A DNA stretch of 64,000 bases from VXOI01 sp965197575. GTDB lineage: Bacteria; Chloroflexota; Dehalococcoidia; Lucifugimonadales; UBA3495. The translations under genes were made by a program, and so were the position numbers. Below, piece by piece: positions 24,953 to 34,620 of the stretch; position 1 is the first letter of the stretch; each line of letters opens with the position of its first letter. The DNA is taken from positions 62,001-126,000 of the forward strand of contig OZ240214.1 of the NCBI GenBank assembly GCA_965197575.1, read 5' to 3'. Below the pieces are notes generated by a model that saw nothing but the letters and a program-made list of their open reading frames with translations, was not told the origin of the DNA and did not search any database.

Positions 24953-27301
24953 CTACTGCGGCGGTGCATCCCGAATCGCCCGCCACACTCGCTCCGGCTT
25001 TAGTGGAATGTCCAAGTGCGTTACGCCCAGGGGCGCCAGGGCGTCGAGGGCGGCGTTCACCACCGCCGGGACGGCGGCGATGGTGGGTGACTCGCCCATG
25101 CCCTTGACTCCCAAGGGGTTGTGAGGGCTGGGAGTCTCCACCTGTTCGACTGTAAAGTCGGGGAGGTGCTTGGCCAGGGGCATGGCGTAGTCCATGAAAC
25201 TTCCGGTAAGCAACTGCCCGTTCTCGTCCCAAACGGCCTCCTCCAACAGCGCGGCCCCAATCCCTTGGGCCAGACCGCCGTGGACCTGTCCGTCGACCAC
25301 CATCGGATTGACCACCGTTCCGAAATCGTCCACCGATATGAAATCGGTCAGCGTAACCGCTCCGTTGTCGGGGTCCACCGTTACCACCGCCACGTTGGCG
25401 CTGAAGGGGAAGGTATAACCGGCGGGCTCCCAGAATACATTGGCCTCCAGCCCCCGCTCCGTGCCCTTGGGCACCGGCTGGCTGCCGAAGGATACGCCGG
25501 CCAGGTCGGGCCAGGTCAGGTAACGGTCGGGTATATCCTCGGCAAAGAAGCGTCCTCCTTCCAGCTCGACGCGCTCCGGCTCGGCGCTCAACATCGCCGC
25601 CGCCAAGAGGGTTGCTTTTTCCTTCACTTGGCGGCTGGCCTGGACGACGGCGGTGCCGCCGACCACCACCGACCGGCTGGCGCGAGTGCCGGTGCCTTGG
25701 GAGATCAATGAGGTGTCTCCGTATAAGACGTCGATGTCTTCCAGCGGAATGCTGAGTTGGTCGCTGGCGATCTGAGCGAAGGTGGTCTCATGGCCTTGGC
25801 CGTGGGGCGAGGAGCCGGTGATCACCGTGGCCCGCCCGGTGGCGTCGACTCGAACGGTGGCGGTCTCGAAGCCCGGACGGACGCTGAACGCGCCCGACGG
25901 GCCGAAACCCGATGCGTCGACCGTGGTGGCGAGGCCAATGCCGATAAATATTCCTTGCTGACGCAGGTTCTTTTGCCGTTCACGCAGCTCCAAGTAGTCC
26001 GCCAATTCCAGCGCCCGCTCCAGAGTTGCCTGGTACGCGCCGCTGTCGTGCTCACGGCCGGTGGGAGCGCGGTAGGGGAACCACCCTTCGGGAATCAGGT
26101 TCCGCCGCCTCACCTCGGCCGGGTCCAATCCGAGGGCGGCGGCGATGCGGTCCATGACCAGCTCGACGGCATAGGCGGTAGCGTGCTGTCCGTATCCCCG
26201 ATAGGGGCCGACCGACATCTTGTTGGTGTAGACGCCGTGGGCGGTCCACTCCAGATGCGCCACCTGGTACGCTCCGGTGGCCCCAGATGGCGTGAGGGTC
26301 TCGGCCACCGCATGGGTGCCGCCGAAACAGTAAGCGCCCAGGTCGGTATAGAAGCGGAAGCGCAGCGCGGTCAGGACGCCGTCGGCGTTATACGCCCCTT
26401 CGACGTACTGGACTTCGCCCCGTCCGTGGATCGTGGAAGTGAAGTCTTCCTGGCGGTCTTCCACCCACTTGACCGGCTGGGCCAGGTCTAACGCCAGAGC
26501 CGCGGCGATGACCGTTTCCGGGTAGGTGTCGATCTTTGCCCCGAAGCCGCCGCCGACGTCCTTCGAGATGACCCGCAGACGGTTTTCGGGGAAACCCAGG
26601 GTGTGGGCTACGAAACTGCGCTCCATATGGGGCGCTTGGGTGGAAAGCCAGAGCGTTAACTCTTGGAGTCCGGGTTGATAGCTGGCCAGCGCCGCCCGCG
26701 GCTCCATCGCGTTGGGCACCAGCCGGGGCTCGGTGACTCTCAGAGAGACCACGCCGTGAGCCTCCTGGAACGCGCGGTCGGGGTCGCCCGCGGTGCGGCT
26801 GCTCTGCCCGCACAGGTTGGTTCCCAACTCCTCATGCACCAAGGGCGCTCCCGGTTCCAGCGCCCTTTCCATGTTCACCACGGCCGGCAGGGGCTGGTAG
26901 TCGGCCTCGATCAGCTCTATCGCGTCCCGTGCGACGTAGGGGTCGCAGGCCAGCGCCACCGCTACGGGCTCGCCTTCGTACCGGACGGTGTCGACCGCCA
27001 TCGGCCACCGCGAGACCGCATTCATGTGCTCGCGAACTCCGGCCAGCCGGAACTCGGCGCGGCACATCCCGTTGATTTCCGGGCCGGTGTAGATTGCAAC
27101 GACGCCCGGCAACACTTTGGCCGCCGAAACGTCGAGGCGCGTGATGTGGGCGTGGGGATGCGGGCTGCGCAACACCGCCATGTGGAGCGCACCGACTAAC
27201 GGCACGTCGCCGGTGTACTGGCCTTGGCCCTGAATGAGCCGTTGGTCTTCCTTGCGCCGCACTGAAGCGCCGACCATCCGGGCCGTTTCTTCGGTTGTCA
27301 C
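24953..27301 (-). CDS. CoxL-like molybdopterin hydroxylase large subunit (1)
   Basis: The 782-residue protein belongs to the xanthine oxidase/CO dehydrogenase family. The hammerhead domain covers about residues 15-140 (RRKEDQRLIQGQGQYTGDV, MAVLRSPHPHAHITRLDVS) and the molybdenum-cofactor domain the rest (KDVGGGFGAKIDTYPE, GPYRGYGQHATAYAVEL near 355, HGQGHETTFAQIASDQL near 510). The C terminus carries GVKGMGESPTIAAVP with the catalytic Glu. GPYRGYGQ is not the AYxCSFR loop of form I CO dehydrogenase, so CO oxidation is not implied. No CoxM or CoxS gene is adjacent. A paralogue is at 30817-33120. Confidence 0.94.
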   Translation of the reverse strand: MTTEETARMVGASVRRKEDQRLIQGQGQYTGDVPLVGALHMAVLRSPHPHAHITRLDVSAAKVLPGVVAIYTGPEINGMCRAEFRLAGVREHMNAVSRWPMAVDTVRYEGEPVAVALACDPYVARDAIELIEADYQPLPAVVNMERALEPGAPLVHEELGTNLCGQSSRTAGDPDRAFQEAHGVVSLRVTEPRLVPNAMEPRAALASYQPGLQELTLWLSTQAPHMERSFVAHTLGFPENRLRVISKDVGGGFGAKIDTYPETVIAAALALDLAQPVKWVEDRQEDFTSTIHGRGEVQYVEGAYNADGVLTALRFRFYTDLGAYCFGGTHAVAETLTPSGATGAYQVAHLEWTAHGVYTNKMSVGPYRGYGQHATAYAVELVMDRIAAALGLDPAEVRRRNLIPEGWFPYRAPTGREHDSGAYQATLERALELADYLELRERQKNLRQQGIFIGIGLATTVDASGFGPSGAFSVRPGFETATVRVDATGRATVITGSSPHGQGHETTFAQIASDQLSIPLEDIDVLYGDTSLISQGTGTRASRSVVVGGTAVVQASRQVKEKATLLAAAMLSAEPERVELEGGRFFAEDIPDRYLTWPDLAGVSFGSQPVPKGTERGLEANVFWEPAGYTFPFSANVAVVTVDPDNGAVTLTDFISVDDFGTVVNPMVVDGQVHGGLAQGIGAALLEEAVWDENGQLLTGSFMDYAMPLAKHLPDFTVEQVETPSPHNPLGVKGMGESPTIAAVPAVVNAALDALAPLGVTHLDIPLKPERVWRAIRDAPPQ

Positions 27302-27423
27302 GACAGTCCTCCCGACGGCACACCGGCGGAATGGGCCACTGCGCCTGTCACCTGACTTGTTTGGCTCGATTATAATGCTTTAACCACATGGCTGAACTCA
27401 TAGCTTGGCCCAGAGGTAGGATT

Positions 27424-29220
27424 GTGACAACCCAAGATGCCGAAGACACGAAAGTCCGCTGGCGGGAGTGGGACGAGGCTGCTTTCGCGGCCAGCCGTGA
27501 AGAACGGAAACCGCTGCTTCTCACGCTGACCGCCACTTGGTGCCACTGGTGCCACGTCATGGACGAGACCTCGTATGCTGACGCCAAGGTGATCGAGCGC
27601 ATCAACTCCGGCTTCATCCCGGTGCGAGTGGACGTCGACCGGCGGCCCGACATTTCCCGCCGCTACAACCAGGGGGGCTTTCCATCGGTGGCGATTCTGG
27701 ACGACGGCGGTGAGCTGCTGGCCGGGCGGGTCTATGCTCCGCCCGACGAGATGCTGGCGCTGCTGGAACAGATCATCGCCCATTTCCCCGCGCCGGTCCC
27801 CGCCGTCCCGCGACAGGAACCCGCCAGAGCCGCCCGCCGCTCGGATGATGACGCATCACCCGATGAGCAGGTCTTGCAAAGGTTGGAGGAGTTGTACGAC
27901 CCTCGGTTCGGCGGGTTTGGCTTGGAGCCAAAGCAGCCGCCTTGGGAGGGGTTGCGATTCTTCTTGGAGCTTTACGCGCGCACCGGTGGGGAGCGGTACT
28001 TGACGATGGTGACCGATTCCCTAGACGGAATCATTGCCGGCCTCTTCGACCAGAAGGACCAGGGTTTCTTCCGGTACTCGGTCTCCCGAGACTGGAAGGC
28101 GCCCCACTACGAAAAGATGCTGGCCACCAACGCCAACCTCGTGTCCCTGCTGCTGGAAGCCCATCAGGTCACCGGCAAGCCGGCCTACGCGGAGGCAGCC
28201 CTCGGCGCGCTGGATTACTTGACCGGCACCCTGCACGACGACGACACCGGGCTGTTTTACTCCAGCCAGGATGCTTGGGAGAACTTCTACCGGCTGCCGT
28301 GGAAGGACCGGGACCGGGCGGAGCAGCCGACCGTCGACCGCACGGCCTACACCGGATGGAACTCTTGGGCCGCCAGTGCGTTCGTCAAGGGTGGCGCCGT
28401 GCTGGGCGCTCCACGGTATATGCGCTTGGGCGCGGAGACACTGGAAACCCTCTGGTCCAGCGCATGGCTCGGTGAATCGGGGTTCCTGCACACCGTAGCC
28501 GGACCGGGCGACCAGCCCCGGATACTGGAAGACCATGTCGCGTTCCTGCGGGCTTCCTTAGAGCTGTTCCAAGCCAGCGGAGAGGCGGCACATCTGGAGC
28601 GGGCCACGGAAGTCGCGGCGGTAATCGACCGCCTCTTTGGCCCGGCCGAGGGTGGTTATCTCGACGTTGCCGCCGCCGTTAACCCCGTGGCCGGGAGCGC
28701 CCTCTCCGGCGACCGCCCAGTGCTGGAGAACTCTTTGCTTGCCGAGGCGCTGGTGGTCCTGGCCTGCCTTACCGGCAACGCCTCGTACCAGGATCGGGCG
28801 GCGCTGGCCCTGCGCGCCTTCGAGACCGTCGTGCCGGATAGCAGCTTCCTCGGCCGGAGGCCGTCGCGGCGGGTGGAGGAGGACGAAGAAGCGCTGTTCC
28901 TGCCCGCGGGTTCGGCTTGGGCGCGGGCGAGGCGGTTCTTGGCGGCGGGGCCGGTGCATCTGGTCGTCGTTGGCGCAGCCGGACGTTCGGATTCTCACGG
29001 CCTGCTGGCCGCCGCGCTCAAAACGTATTTTCCGCACCGAGTCGTCCAAAGATGGGACCCGGCAGCGGACCGGGAACGCATCGAGTCCCTCGGCTTTCCG
29101 CTGGACGCGGAGCCCGCGCTCTACGCCTGCATGAACGGTATGTGCCTGGCGCCCATTCGCTCGGCCCGGGAGATCGAGCAGTTGCCGGACGAACGGCCCT
29201 GGAACAGCCTGTTCGCCTAA
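27424..29220 (+). CDS. YyaL-like protein with thioredoxin domain and glycosidase-like fold
   Basis: The protein is like spermatogenesis-associated protein 20/YyaL. An N-terminal thioredoxin-like domain has TATWCHWCHVMDETS (CxxC, about residues 36-50) and GGFPSVAILDDGGELLAGRV. The rest is a six-hairpin-like domain (GFFRYSVSRDWKAPHYEKML, AYTGWNSWAASAFV, DHVAFLRASLELF). The function of the family is unknown. The GTG at 27424 is preferred: AGAGG lies 9 nt before it and a TATAAT box at 27371-27376 would leave an in-frame ATG at 27388 almost without leader. The gene is divergent from CoxL-like 1. The thioredoxin CxxC is CHWC, as in the family. Confidence 0.88.
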   Translation: MTTQDAEDTKVRWREWDEAAFAASREERKPLLLTLTATWCHWCHVMDETSYADAKVIERINSGFIPVRVDVDRRPDISRRYNQGGFPSVAILDDGGELLAGRVYAPPDEMLALLEQIIAHFPAPVPAVPRQEPARAARRSDDDASPDEQVLQRLEELYDPRFGGFGLEPKQPPWEGLRFFLELYARTGGERYLTMVTDSLDGIIAGLFDQKDQGFFRYSVSRDWKAPHYEKMLATNANLVSLLLEAHQVTGKPAYAEAALGALDYLTGTLHDDDTGLFYSSQDAWENFYRLPWKDRDRAEQPTVDRTAYTGWNSWAASAFVKGGAVLGAPRYMRLGAETLETLWSSAWLGESGFLHTVAGPGDQPRILEDHVAFLRASLELFQASGEAAHLERATEVAAVIDRLFGPAEGGYLDVAAAVNPVAGSALSGDRPVLENSLLAEALVVLACLTGNASYQDRAALALRAFETVVPDSSFLGRRPSRRVEEDEEALFLPAGSAWARARRFLAAGPVHLVVVGAAGRSDSHGLLAAALKTYFPHRVVQRWDPAADRERIESLGFPLDAEPALYACMNGMCLAPIRSAREIEQLPDERPWNSLFA

Positions 29221-29270
29221 ACTAACGGCGGGCCGAACACTAACCATCGCAGTGGCAGGAGAATCCTGTA

Positions 29271-30179
29271 ATGTCGACCTTTGGTGATATAGAAAGAACC
29301 TTCGCCAGTCTCTACGAGTACCGCTGGGCCATCGGGGCGGCGACGCTGGTGTTCATCGCTGCGGTCCTCGCCTTCGCCTACTGGCGCGGCTGGCACCGCG
29401 TCATATGGCGGCATAGGGTGGGATTCGGAATCGCATCGGTGCCGATGCTGGCCATCACCATATGGCTCGGCTGGTCGCTGGGGTCGCCGCTGTTCACCAA
29501 CGTCACCGTCGAGGAACAGTTCCCCTTCGCCCTGAACGCCGAGGTGCCGCCGGGCATGGAGCGGGAGGACGTCGAGATGGCCATGGCGGGCATGGCAATG
29601 GTGGACGACCCGGTGATGGATGAGGCCATGCCCGAAGCTCCGGCCATCGACGCGGCGTCCATGCTGGAGTCGGGGGAAGTGCTCCCGACAATCAAAGGGG
29701 AGATCATGGTCGGCGAGGGCGGCGAGGGCGGCGAGGCCGAGATGGCCGAAATAGTGGAGGAGATGGAGAAGCGTGGGATGAGGGTGGTGATGCGGTCCGG
29801 CATGACAACGTCGGACTCGTCCGACGAGGTCCGCAAGTTCAAGGAGGGCAGCTTCAAGGACGCCGACGCCTTCCACAAGGGAAGTGGGCAGGCCATAATC
29901 TACACGACCCCCGAGGGCGGCCACCTTCTGCGGCTAGAGAACCTGGACGTAACCAACGGCCCCGCCCTTCACGTCGTCCTGTCCCCCCACGAGGACCCGA
30001 CCCGTTCCGAAGAGGTCAAGTTGCCAGGCTACATCGATCTTGGCGACCTGAAGGGCAATCGGGGCAATCAGAACTACCCGATCCCGGCGGATGTTGATTT
30101 GTCCGTCACCAAGAGCGTGGTAATCTACTGCTACCCCTTCGCCGTGGTGTTCAGCGTGGCGACGCTTCAGGGATCGTGA
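29271..30179 (+). CDS. DM13-domain membrane protein
   Basis: The 302-residue protein has two N-terminal membrane helices (WAIGAATLVFIAAVLAFAYW at 18-37 and SVPMLAITIWLGWSLG near 55). A Met- and Glu-rich linker follows (MEREDVEMAMAGMAMVDD near 97, GGEGGEAEMAEIVEEMEKRG near 145). A C-terminal DM13 domain covers about 185-300: FKEGSFKDADAFHKGSGQ, LHVVLSPHEDP, LKGNRGNQNYPIP and VVIYCYPFAVVFSVA with the conserved Cys. DM13 is proposed to take part in redox or electron transfer; here it would face the outside. It follows the YyaL-like gene, a second thiol protein (inference of linked roles). Confidence 0.85.
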   Translation: MSTFGDIERTFASLYEYRWAIGAATLVFIAAVLAFAYWRGWHRVIWRHRVGFGIASVPMLAITIWLGWSLGSPLFTNVTVEEQFPFALNAEVPPGMEREDVEMAMAGMAMVDDPVMDEAMPEAPAIDAASMLESGEVLPTIKGEIMVGEGGEGGEAEMAEIVEEMEKRGMRVVMRSGMTTSDSSDEVRKFKEGSFKDADAFHKGSGQAIIYTTPEGGHLLRLENLDVTNGPALHVVLSPHEDPTRSEEVKLPGYIDLGDLKGNRGNQNYPIPADVDLSVTKSVVIYCYPFAVVFSVATLQGS

Positions 30180-30292
30180 ACGACGGTGAAGGACGCGCGG
30201 CGGTTGTGACATCGGGGGCTAACGTCGATAATGGGCGATATAACAGGCAGCGCTTCTTGGCCTTCCCTCAACCAAACGCAGGAGGATTAACG

Positions 30293-30820
30293 ATGTCGAG
30301 AATCAGCATGATCCACCACATCAACATCCAGATCACCGACCGGGAGCGCACCAGGGAATGGTACGAGCGGGTGCTGGGAGCCGAGTTCCTGGACCGCGGC
30401 CCGGCGCTCAACAAGCGGCAGCTTCAGTTGCGCATCGGCACCGGCGAGGTCCACACCAGCGACGTAGACGAGGTGATTCCGGTGCCGCGTGTCCACTTCG
30501 CCATCGAGGTCGAGGACTGGAACGGAATGCTCGCCCACCTCGACGCGCAGGGCGTGGCTTGCAGCCGCTCCGCCGGGGGCGCGTTCACCGGGACCGGCGG
30601 CGAAGACCCTTATCAAGGCCGCCGCGAGGACACCAACGAGCACTACACCTACATCAGCGACCCCGACGGCAACCTGATCGAGCTGGTCTACCACCCGCTG
30701 GGCCTCGAAAGCTCAGACGGCGACAGCGTGGCCCTGACCGCCGACTCCGACAACGTCCGCTGGACCCAGATCTCCGGCTTCGTCGAGGAAGCCTACCGGG
30801 CCGAACCGGCCAAGGTCTAG
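30293..30820 (+). CDS. Glyoxalase/VOC-family protein
   Basis: The 175-residue protein is one VOC unit pair: ISMIHHINIQITDRERTREW at the start (metal-ligand-type His in HHINI), VLGAEFLDRGPALN, VHFAIEVEDWNGMLAHL near 65 and YTYISDPDGNLIELVYHP near 115, where the Glu of NLIEL is the usual second metal ligand. The reaction is not predictable; VOC proteins include lyases, isomerases and dioxygenases. ATG 30293 has GGAGG 7 nt upstream. Its end overlaps the convergent CoxL-like 2 gene by 4 nt. Confidence 0.9.
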   Translation: MSRISMIHHINIQITDRERTREWYERVLGAEFLDRGPALNKRQLQLRIGTGEVHTSDVDEVIPVPRVHFAIEVEDWNGMLAHLDAQGVACSRSAGGAFTGTGGEDPYQGRREDTNEHYTYISDPDGNLIELVYHPLGLESSDGDSVALTADSDNVRWTQISGFVEEAYRAEPAKV

Positions 30821-33120
30821 TGTTGTAACGCCTCCCAGACCTTCTGCGGCGTCAGGGGAGTGTTGATGTGGCGGACGCCCGCGCCGGATAGCGCGTCCAT
30901 CACCGCGTTGGCGATGGCTACCGGGGCCGCCAGCGTCGGCAACTCGCCAATGCCCTTGACGCCCAGCCCGGTAAGCGGCGACGGCGTCTCCATCGTGTCA
31001 AGGTCGAAGTCGGGAAGGTCGATGGTCTTGGGCAGGGCATAGTCCATCAGGCTGCCGCTCAACGGCTGGCCGTCCTCGCCGTAGACCATCCCCTCCAGCA
31101 GCGCCTCCCCGATGCCTTGGGCGATTGCGCCATGCACCTGACCGTCGGCCAGCATGGGGTTGATAATCTTGCCCGAGTCGTGTACCGCCACGTATTGCAG
31201 GATTTTGATCGCCCCGCTCTCCCTCGAAACTTCCACCACGGCCACGTGGGAACCGAAGGAGTAGGGGCTGCGCTCCAGCGTGTTGGTGCCCTTGAAGTCC
31301 AGTCCCGGCTCCGCTCCGTCGGGCAGCAGTTCCTCGTTGTAAGCCGCACCCGCTACCTGGGCGAAGGAAACGCCGCTGTTGGGACGGTAGCGGTTCACGG
31401 CCCGCCCCTCAGCCAGCACCACATCCTCCGGCGGGCAGTCGAGGAGGTGGGAGGCGATGTAGGCCAGCTTGTCCTTGGCTTCCTGCAACACCAGGTGCAG
31501 CACCGTCCCCCCGGCGATTAACCCGCGGCTGGCAGAGGTCCCGCCCCCGGCGGGCAGAATGTCGGTGTCGCTGTGGCGCACCCGGACGTCGCCAGGGGCG
31601 ATGCCCAACTCGTCGGCGGTCATCTGGGCGAAGGTGGTTTCCGTGCCCTGCCCGTGGGGCGAGAGGCCGGTGTGTACGGTCACGTCGCCGGTGTCGTCGA
31701 TGAGGACTCTCGCGTGGTCGGTCAACATCGTAAATCGCGCGCCGGAACCTTTGACCACCGTGGCCAGTCCCACGCCGATGAGAGGGCCGTCGGAGGCTCG
31801 CGCTTCGCGGACCCGCTCTTGCCAGCCTGCGTAGTCGGCCATGTCCAGCGCGCGGTCGAAGGCGGCCTCGTAGTTGCCGGTGTCGTAAGTAATCCCGGTG
31901 GGGGTCTCGTGGGGGAAGGCATTGGGCGCGATGAAGTTGCGTCTCCGCACCTCGGCGGGATCCAGGCCCAACTCCTGGGCCACCAGGTCGATAGTGCGCT
32001 CCATGGAGAAGGCGGCTTCCGGGCCGCCCGCGCCCCGGTAGGCCCCGGTGGGCGGCTTGTTCGTCACCACGCCTTCCACGTTCACGGACATCGCCGGGGT
32101 CCGGTAGGGGCCGGTCAGCCGGTGGCTGGTCAGGATCGGTATCGTCGGGGTGGAGAGGAAGAAAAAGGCCCCGAAGTCGCAGACGACGTTTGCGCGAATG
32201 CCCAGGATCGTTCCGTCGTTCTTGGCTGCCGCCGACATTTCCAGGTCGAAGCCGCGGCCGTGGAAGCAGAGCATGTTTTCCTGGCGGCTTTCCACCCACT
32301 TGATGGGCCGTCCCAACTGCATCGCCGCATAAGGGATGGCCACTTCCTCCGAGAACAGGCAACCCTTTTCGCCGAAGCCGCCGCCGACGTCCGGAGCGAC
32401 CACCCGCACGCTTTCCTCGGTGCGGCCGAATATGTTGACCAGGTGCCCCCGTACTTCATGGGGGTGTTGAGTCGAGTCCCAGACGGTCAGCAGGTCATTC
32501 TCCCGGTCGTATTCGGCCAAGACTCCCCGGCCCTCCATCGGGGCCGGGGCAAGCCGCTGCACTCTGTATCGCTCGCTCACTACCCGGTCGGCCGAAGCGA
32601 AGGCGGCGTCGACGTCCCCGCCCTCGTTCACCGTCCGCAGGCAAACGTTGCTGCCGAGGTCAGGATGGATGACCAGCGCTCCTGCCTGCCGCGACTGCAT
32701 CGGGTCCACCACTGCGGGCAGCAGTTCATAGTCAACCGCGATCAGCTCCAGGGCGTCACCGGCGGTATAGACGTCTTCAGCCACCACCACCGCGACGGCC
32801 TGACCCACGTAACAGACCTTGCCTGTGGCGAGCACGGGGTGCCTGGGCGGGTTGATTTCGTTGGCTTCGCTGGACAGGCGGGTGGGGAGTTGCTCCGTCA
32901 GGTCCTGCAGATCGTCCGCGGTTATCACGGCCACGACGCCCGGCAGCGCGGTGGCCGCGCTGGCGTCGATGGAGCGCACGACGGCATGGGCGTGGGGACT
33001 GCGCAACACCAGGGCGTGGAGCATTCCCGGCAGCTGCATGTCGTCGACATACGAACTTTGCCCGGTCAGCAGGCGGTGGTCCTCAAACCGTTTGACCGAT
33101 TGCCCTGCGTAAGTCGTCAT
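30817..33120 (-). CDS. CoxL-like molybdopterin hydroxylase large subunit (2)
   Basis: The 767-residue paralogue of the gene at 24953 has the same layout: KRFEDHRLLTGQSSYVDDMQ, MLHALVLRSPHAHAVVRSI, APDVGGGFGEKGCLFSEEV, the active-site loop GAYRGAGGPEAAFSMER near 345, HGQGTETTFAQMTADELG and the C-terminal GVKGIGELPTLAAP with Glu. The loop is close to AYRGAGR of form II enzymes, whose role in CO oxidation is doubtful. No small Fe-S or FAD subunit is nearby, so partners must be elsewhere or absent. It is divergent from cassette B and its promoter region is shared. Confidence 0.94.
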   Translation of the reverse strand: MTTYAGQSVKRFEDHRLLTGQSSYVDDMQLPGMLHALVLRSPHAHAVVRSIDASAATALPGVVAVITADDLQDLTEQLPTRLSSEANEINPPRHPVLATGKVCYVGQAVAVVVAEDVYTAGDALELIAVDYELLPAVVDPMQSRQAGALVIHPDLGSNVCLRTVNEGGDVDAAFASADRVVSERYRVQRLAPAPMEGRGVLAEYDRENDLLTVWDSTQHPHEVRGHLVNIFGRTEESVRVVAPDVGGGFGEKGCLFSEEVAIPYAAMQLGRPIKWVESRQENMLCFHGRGFDLEMSAAAKNDGTILGIRANVVCDFGAFFFLSTPTIPILTSHRLTGPYRTPAMSVNVEGVVTNKPPTGAYRGAGGPEAAFSMERTIDLVAQELGLDPAEVRRRNFIAPNAFPHETPTGITYDTGNYEAAFDRALDMADYAGWQERVREARASDGPLIGVGLATVVKGSGARFTMLTDHARVLIDDTGDVTVHTGLSPHGQGTETTFAQMTADELGIAPGDVRVRHSDTDILPAGGGTSASRGLIAGGTVLHLVLQEAKDKLAYIASHLLDCPPEDVVLAEGRAVNRYRPNSGVSFAQVAGAAYNEELLPDGAEPGLDFKGTNTLERSPYSFGSHVAVVEVSRESGAIKILQYVAVHDSGKIINPMLADGQVHGAIAQGIGEALLEGMVYGEDGQPLSGSLMDYALPKTIDLPDFDLDTMETPSPLTGLGVKGIGELPTLAAPVAIANAVMDALSGAGVRHINTPLTPQKVWEALQH

Positions 33121-33157
33121 AAATGGCCTCCGATTGTCGTGGAAGTCCTGCGGGGAC

Positions 33158-33186
33158 TTAAGAGTGTGGTAAATATACTATATAAT
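33158..33186 (+). promoter_or_regulatory. Promoter of cassette B (divergent region)
   Basis: TTAAGA at 33158-33163 and a perfect TATAAT at 33181-33186 are 17 nt apart, 41 nt before the DUF1800 start. The AT-rich TATACTATATAAT stretch can also give a -10 box for the opposite gene (CoxL-like 2). Confidence 0.65.
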
Positions 33187-33227
33187 GAGGCGAACGGACT
33201 CCCCAGACCCTTTCAGGAGGGAGATAT

Positions 33228-34619
33228 ATGCCCGATCAAGAACAGATCGCACAAATGGGCCACTTGATGCGCCGGGCCGGTTTCGGCGCGTCTTACGAGG
33301 AGTTGGAGGCCAGGGCCGCCAAGGGATACGAGGCCACGGTGGAAGACCTGCTCCACCCGGAGCGATTCGACCCGGTGGACGACGACCTGCTCTTCCGGTT
33401 CATGCCTGGTTACGAAGGCGCCCTCGGCCCTCCCCTGAACCAGGCCGAATGGGTGTACCGTATGATCAACACCCAGCGGCCGTTGGAAGAGAAGATGGCG
33501 CTCTTTTGGCACCAGCTTTTCGCCACCGGCAACTCCAAGGTGGACAACCCGCCGGAGTTGACCCAGCAGATTGGTATGTTCCGCCGAAACGGCTTGGGCA
33601 GCTTCCGCGACCTGCTGGTTGAACTGGCCAAAAACCCGGCTATGATCTTCTGGCTGGACAACAACGGCAACCACATGGGGGCCATCAACGAGAACTGGGG
33701 CCGGGAATTGCTGGAGCTCTTCTCAATGGGAGTGGGCAACTACTCCGAGGATGACATCAAGGAGGCTTCCCGGGCCTTCACCGGCTGGACCATCGGCCCC
33801 AAGATTCCGCGCAACCCCTTGGGCCGCTTCTATTGGAGCTTCGAGTACCGCCCAGAGGACCACGACGACGGCGAAAAGACCTTCCTGGGGCAGACCGGGA
33901 ATTTCGACGGACAGGACATTATCGACATCGTGGTGAACCAGCCCGCCAGCTCCCGGTTCCTGGCGCGCCACCTGTACAATTTCTTCGTGGCTGACGAACC
34001 CCAGGTGCCCAGTTGGAACATCACGCCACCCAACGACCCCGACGCCATTGACCAACTGATTCGCGCCTACGACGAGTCCGGCGGCGACATCCGGGCGATG
34101 CTGCGGGTCCTGTTCAATTCCGATTTCTTCAAGCAAGCCCGCTACTCCCGGGTCAAGAGCCCGGCGGAGCTGGTCATCGGCACCGCCCGCTTGGCTGGCA
34201 ACTACGTGGGCCCGCGGCCCGGCTTCAACCAGTTGGCCTTCGAGTGCGCCTACCAGGGGCAGGAACTCCTGAACCCGCCCAGCGTGGAAAGCTGGCACAC
34301 TGGCGCCGAGTGGATCGACGGCGGCGCGCTGGTGCGGCGGGTCAACTTCGCCGCTGGCCTGCTGGGCGACACCTCGCTGCCGGGCGTTCAGGCCATCGTC
34401 GGCAATCTCCGGGGGCGCGGCACTTTGACCCCGGAGGAGTTGCTGGAGAGCTGTCTGGAAATGATCGGCCCGATGGAAGTCGGCGAGTCCGCCCGCGCCG
34501 AGCTGCTGGAACACGCCCGCGCCGGCGGCGACCTGAGTTGGGACTCCGCCGATTCCGAGAAGCGCGTCGGAGTGATGCTGGCCCTTATCGCCGCGTCACG
34601 GGACTTCCAGTTCGCCTAA
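33228..34619 (+). CDS. DUF1800 domain protein, cassette B
   Basis: The 463-residue protein is close to cassette C's and related to cassette A's. Landmarks: MGHLMRRAGFGASYEEL at residues 6-22, KMALFWHQLFATGNSKVDNP near 88, INENWGRELLELFSMGVGNY near 150, EDDIKEASRAFTGWTI, YRPEDHDDGEKTFLGQTGNF near 205, FLARHLYNFFVADEPQVPSW, VLFNSDFFKQARYSRVKSPAEL and NPPSVESWHTGAEWIDGGAL near 350. The enzyme or binding role is unknown. No signal peptide is seen. GGAGGG lies before the ATG. It is the first gene of a three-gene unit with its own promoter. Confidence 0.95.
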   Translation: MPDQEQIAQMGHLMRRAGFGASYEELEARAAKGYEATVEDLLHPERFDPVDDDLLFRFMPGYEGALGPPLNQAEWVYRMINTQRPLEEKMALFWHQLFATGNSKVDNPPELTQQIGMFRRNGLGSFRDLLVELAKNPAMIFWLDNNGNHMGAINENWGRELLELFSMGVGNYSEDDIKEASRAFTGWTIGPKIPRNPLGRFYWSFEYRPEDHDDGEKTFLGQTGNFDGQDIIDIVVNQPASSRFLARHLYNFFVADEPQVPSWNITPPNDPDAIDQLIRAYDESGGDIRAMLRVLFNSDFFKQARYSRVKSPAELVIGTARLAGNYVGPRPGFNQLAFECAYQGQELLNPPSVESWHTGAEWIDGGALVRRVNFAAGLLGDTSLPGVQAIVGNLRGRGTLTPEELLESCLEMIGPMEVGESARAELLEHARAGGDLSWDSADSEKRVGVMLALIAASRDFQFA

Positions 34620-34620
34620 T

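Noticed and set aside
24953..27301. Aerobic CO dehydrogenase (form I) catalytic subunit
   Set aside because: The AYxCSFR loop is missing; GPYRGYGQ is present instead and partner genes are absent.
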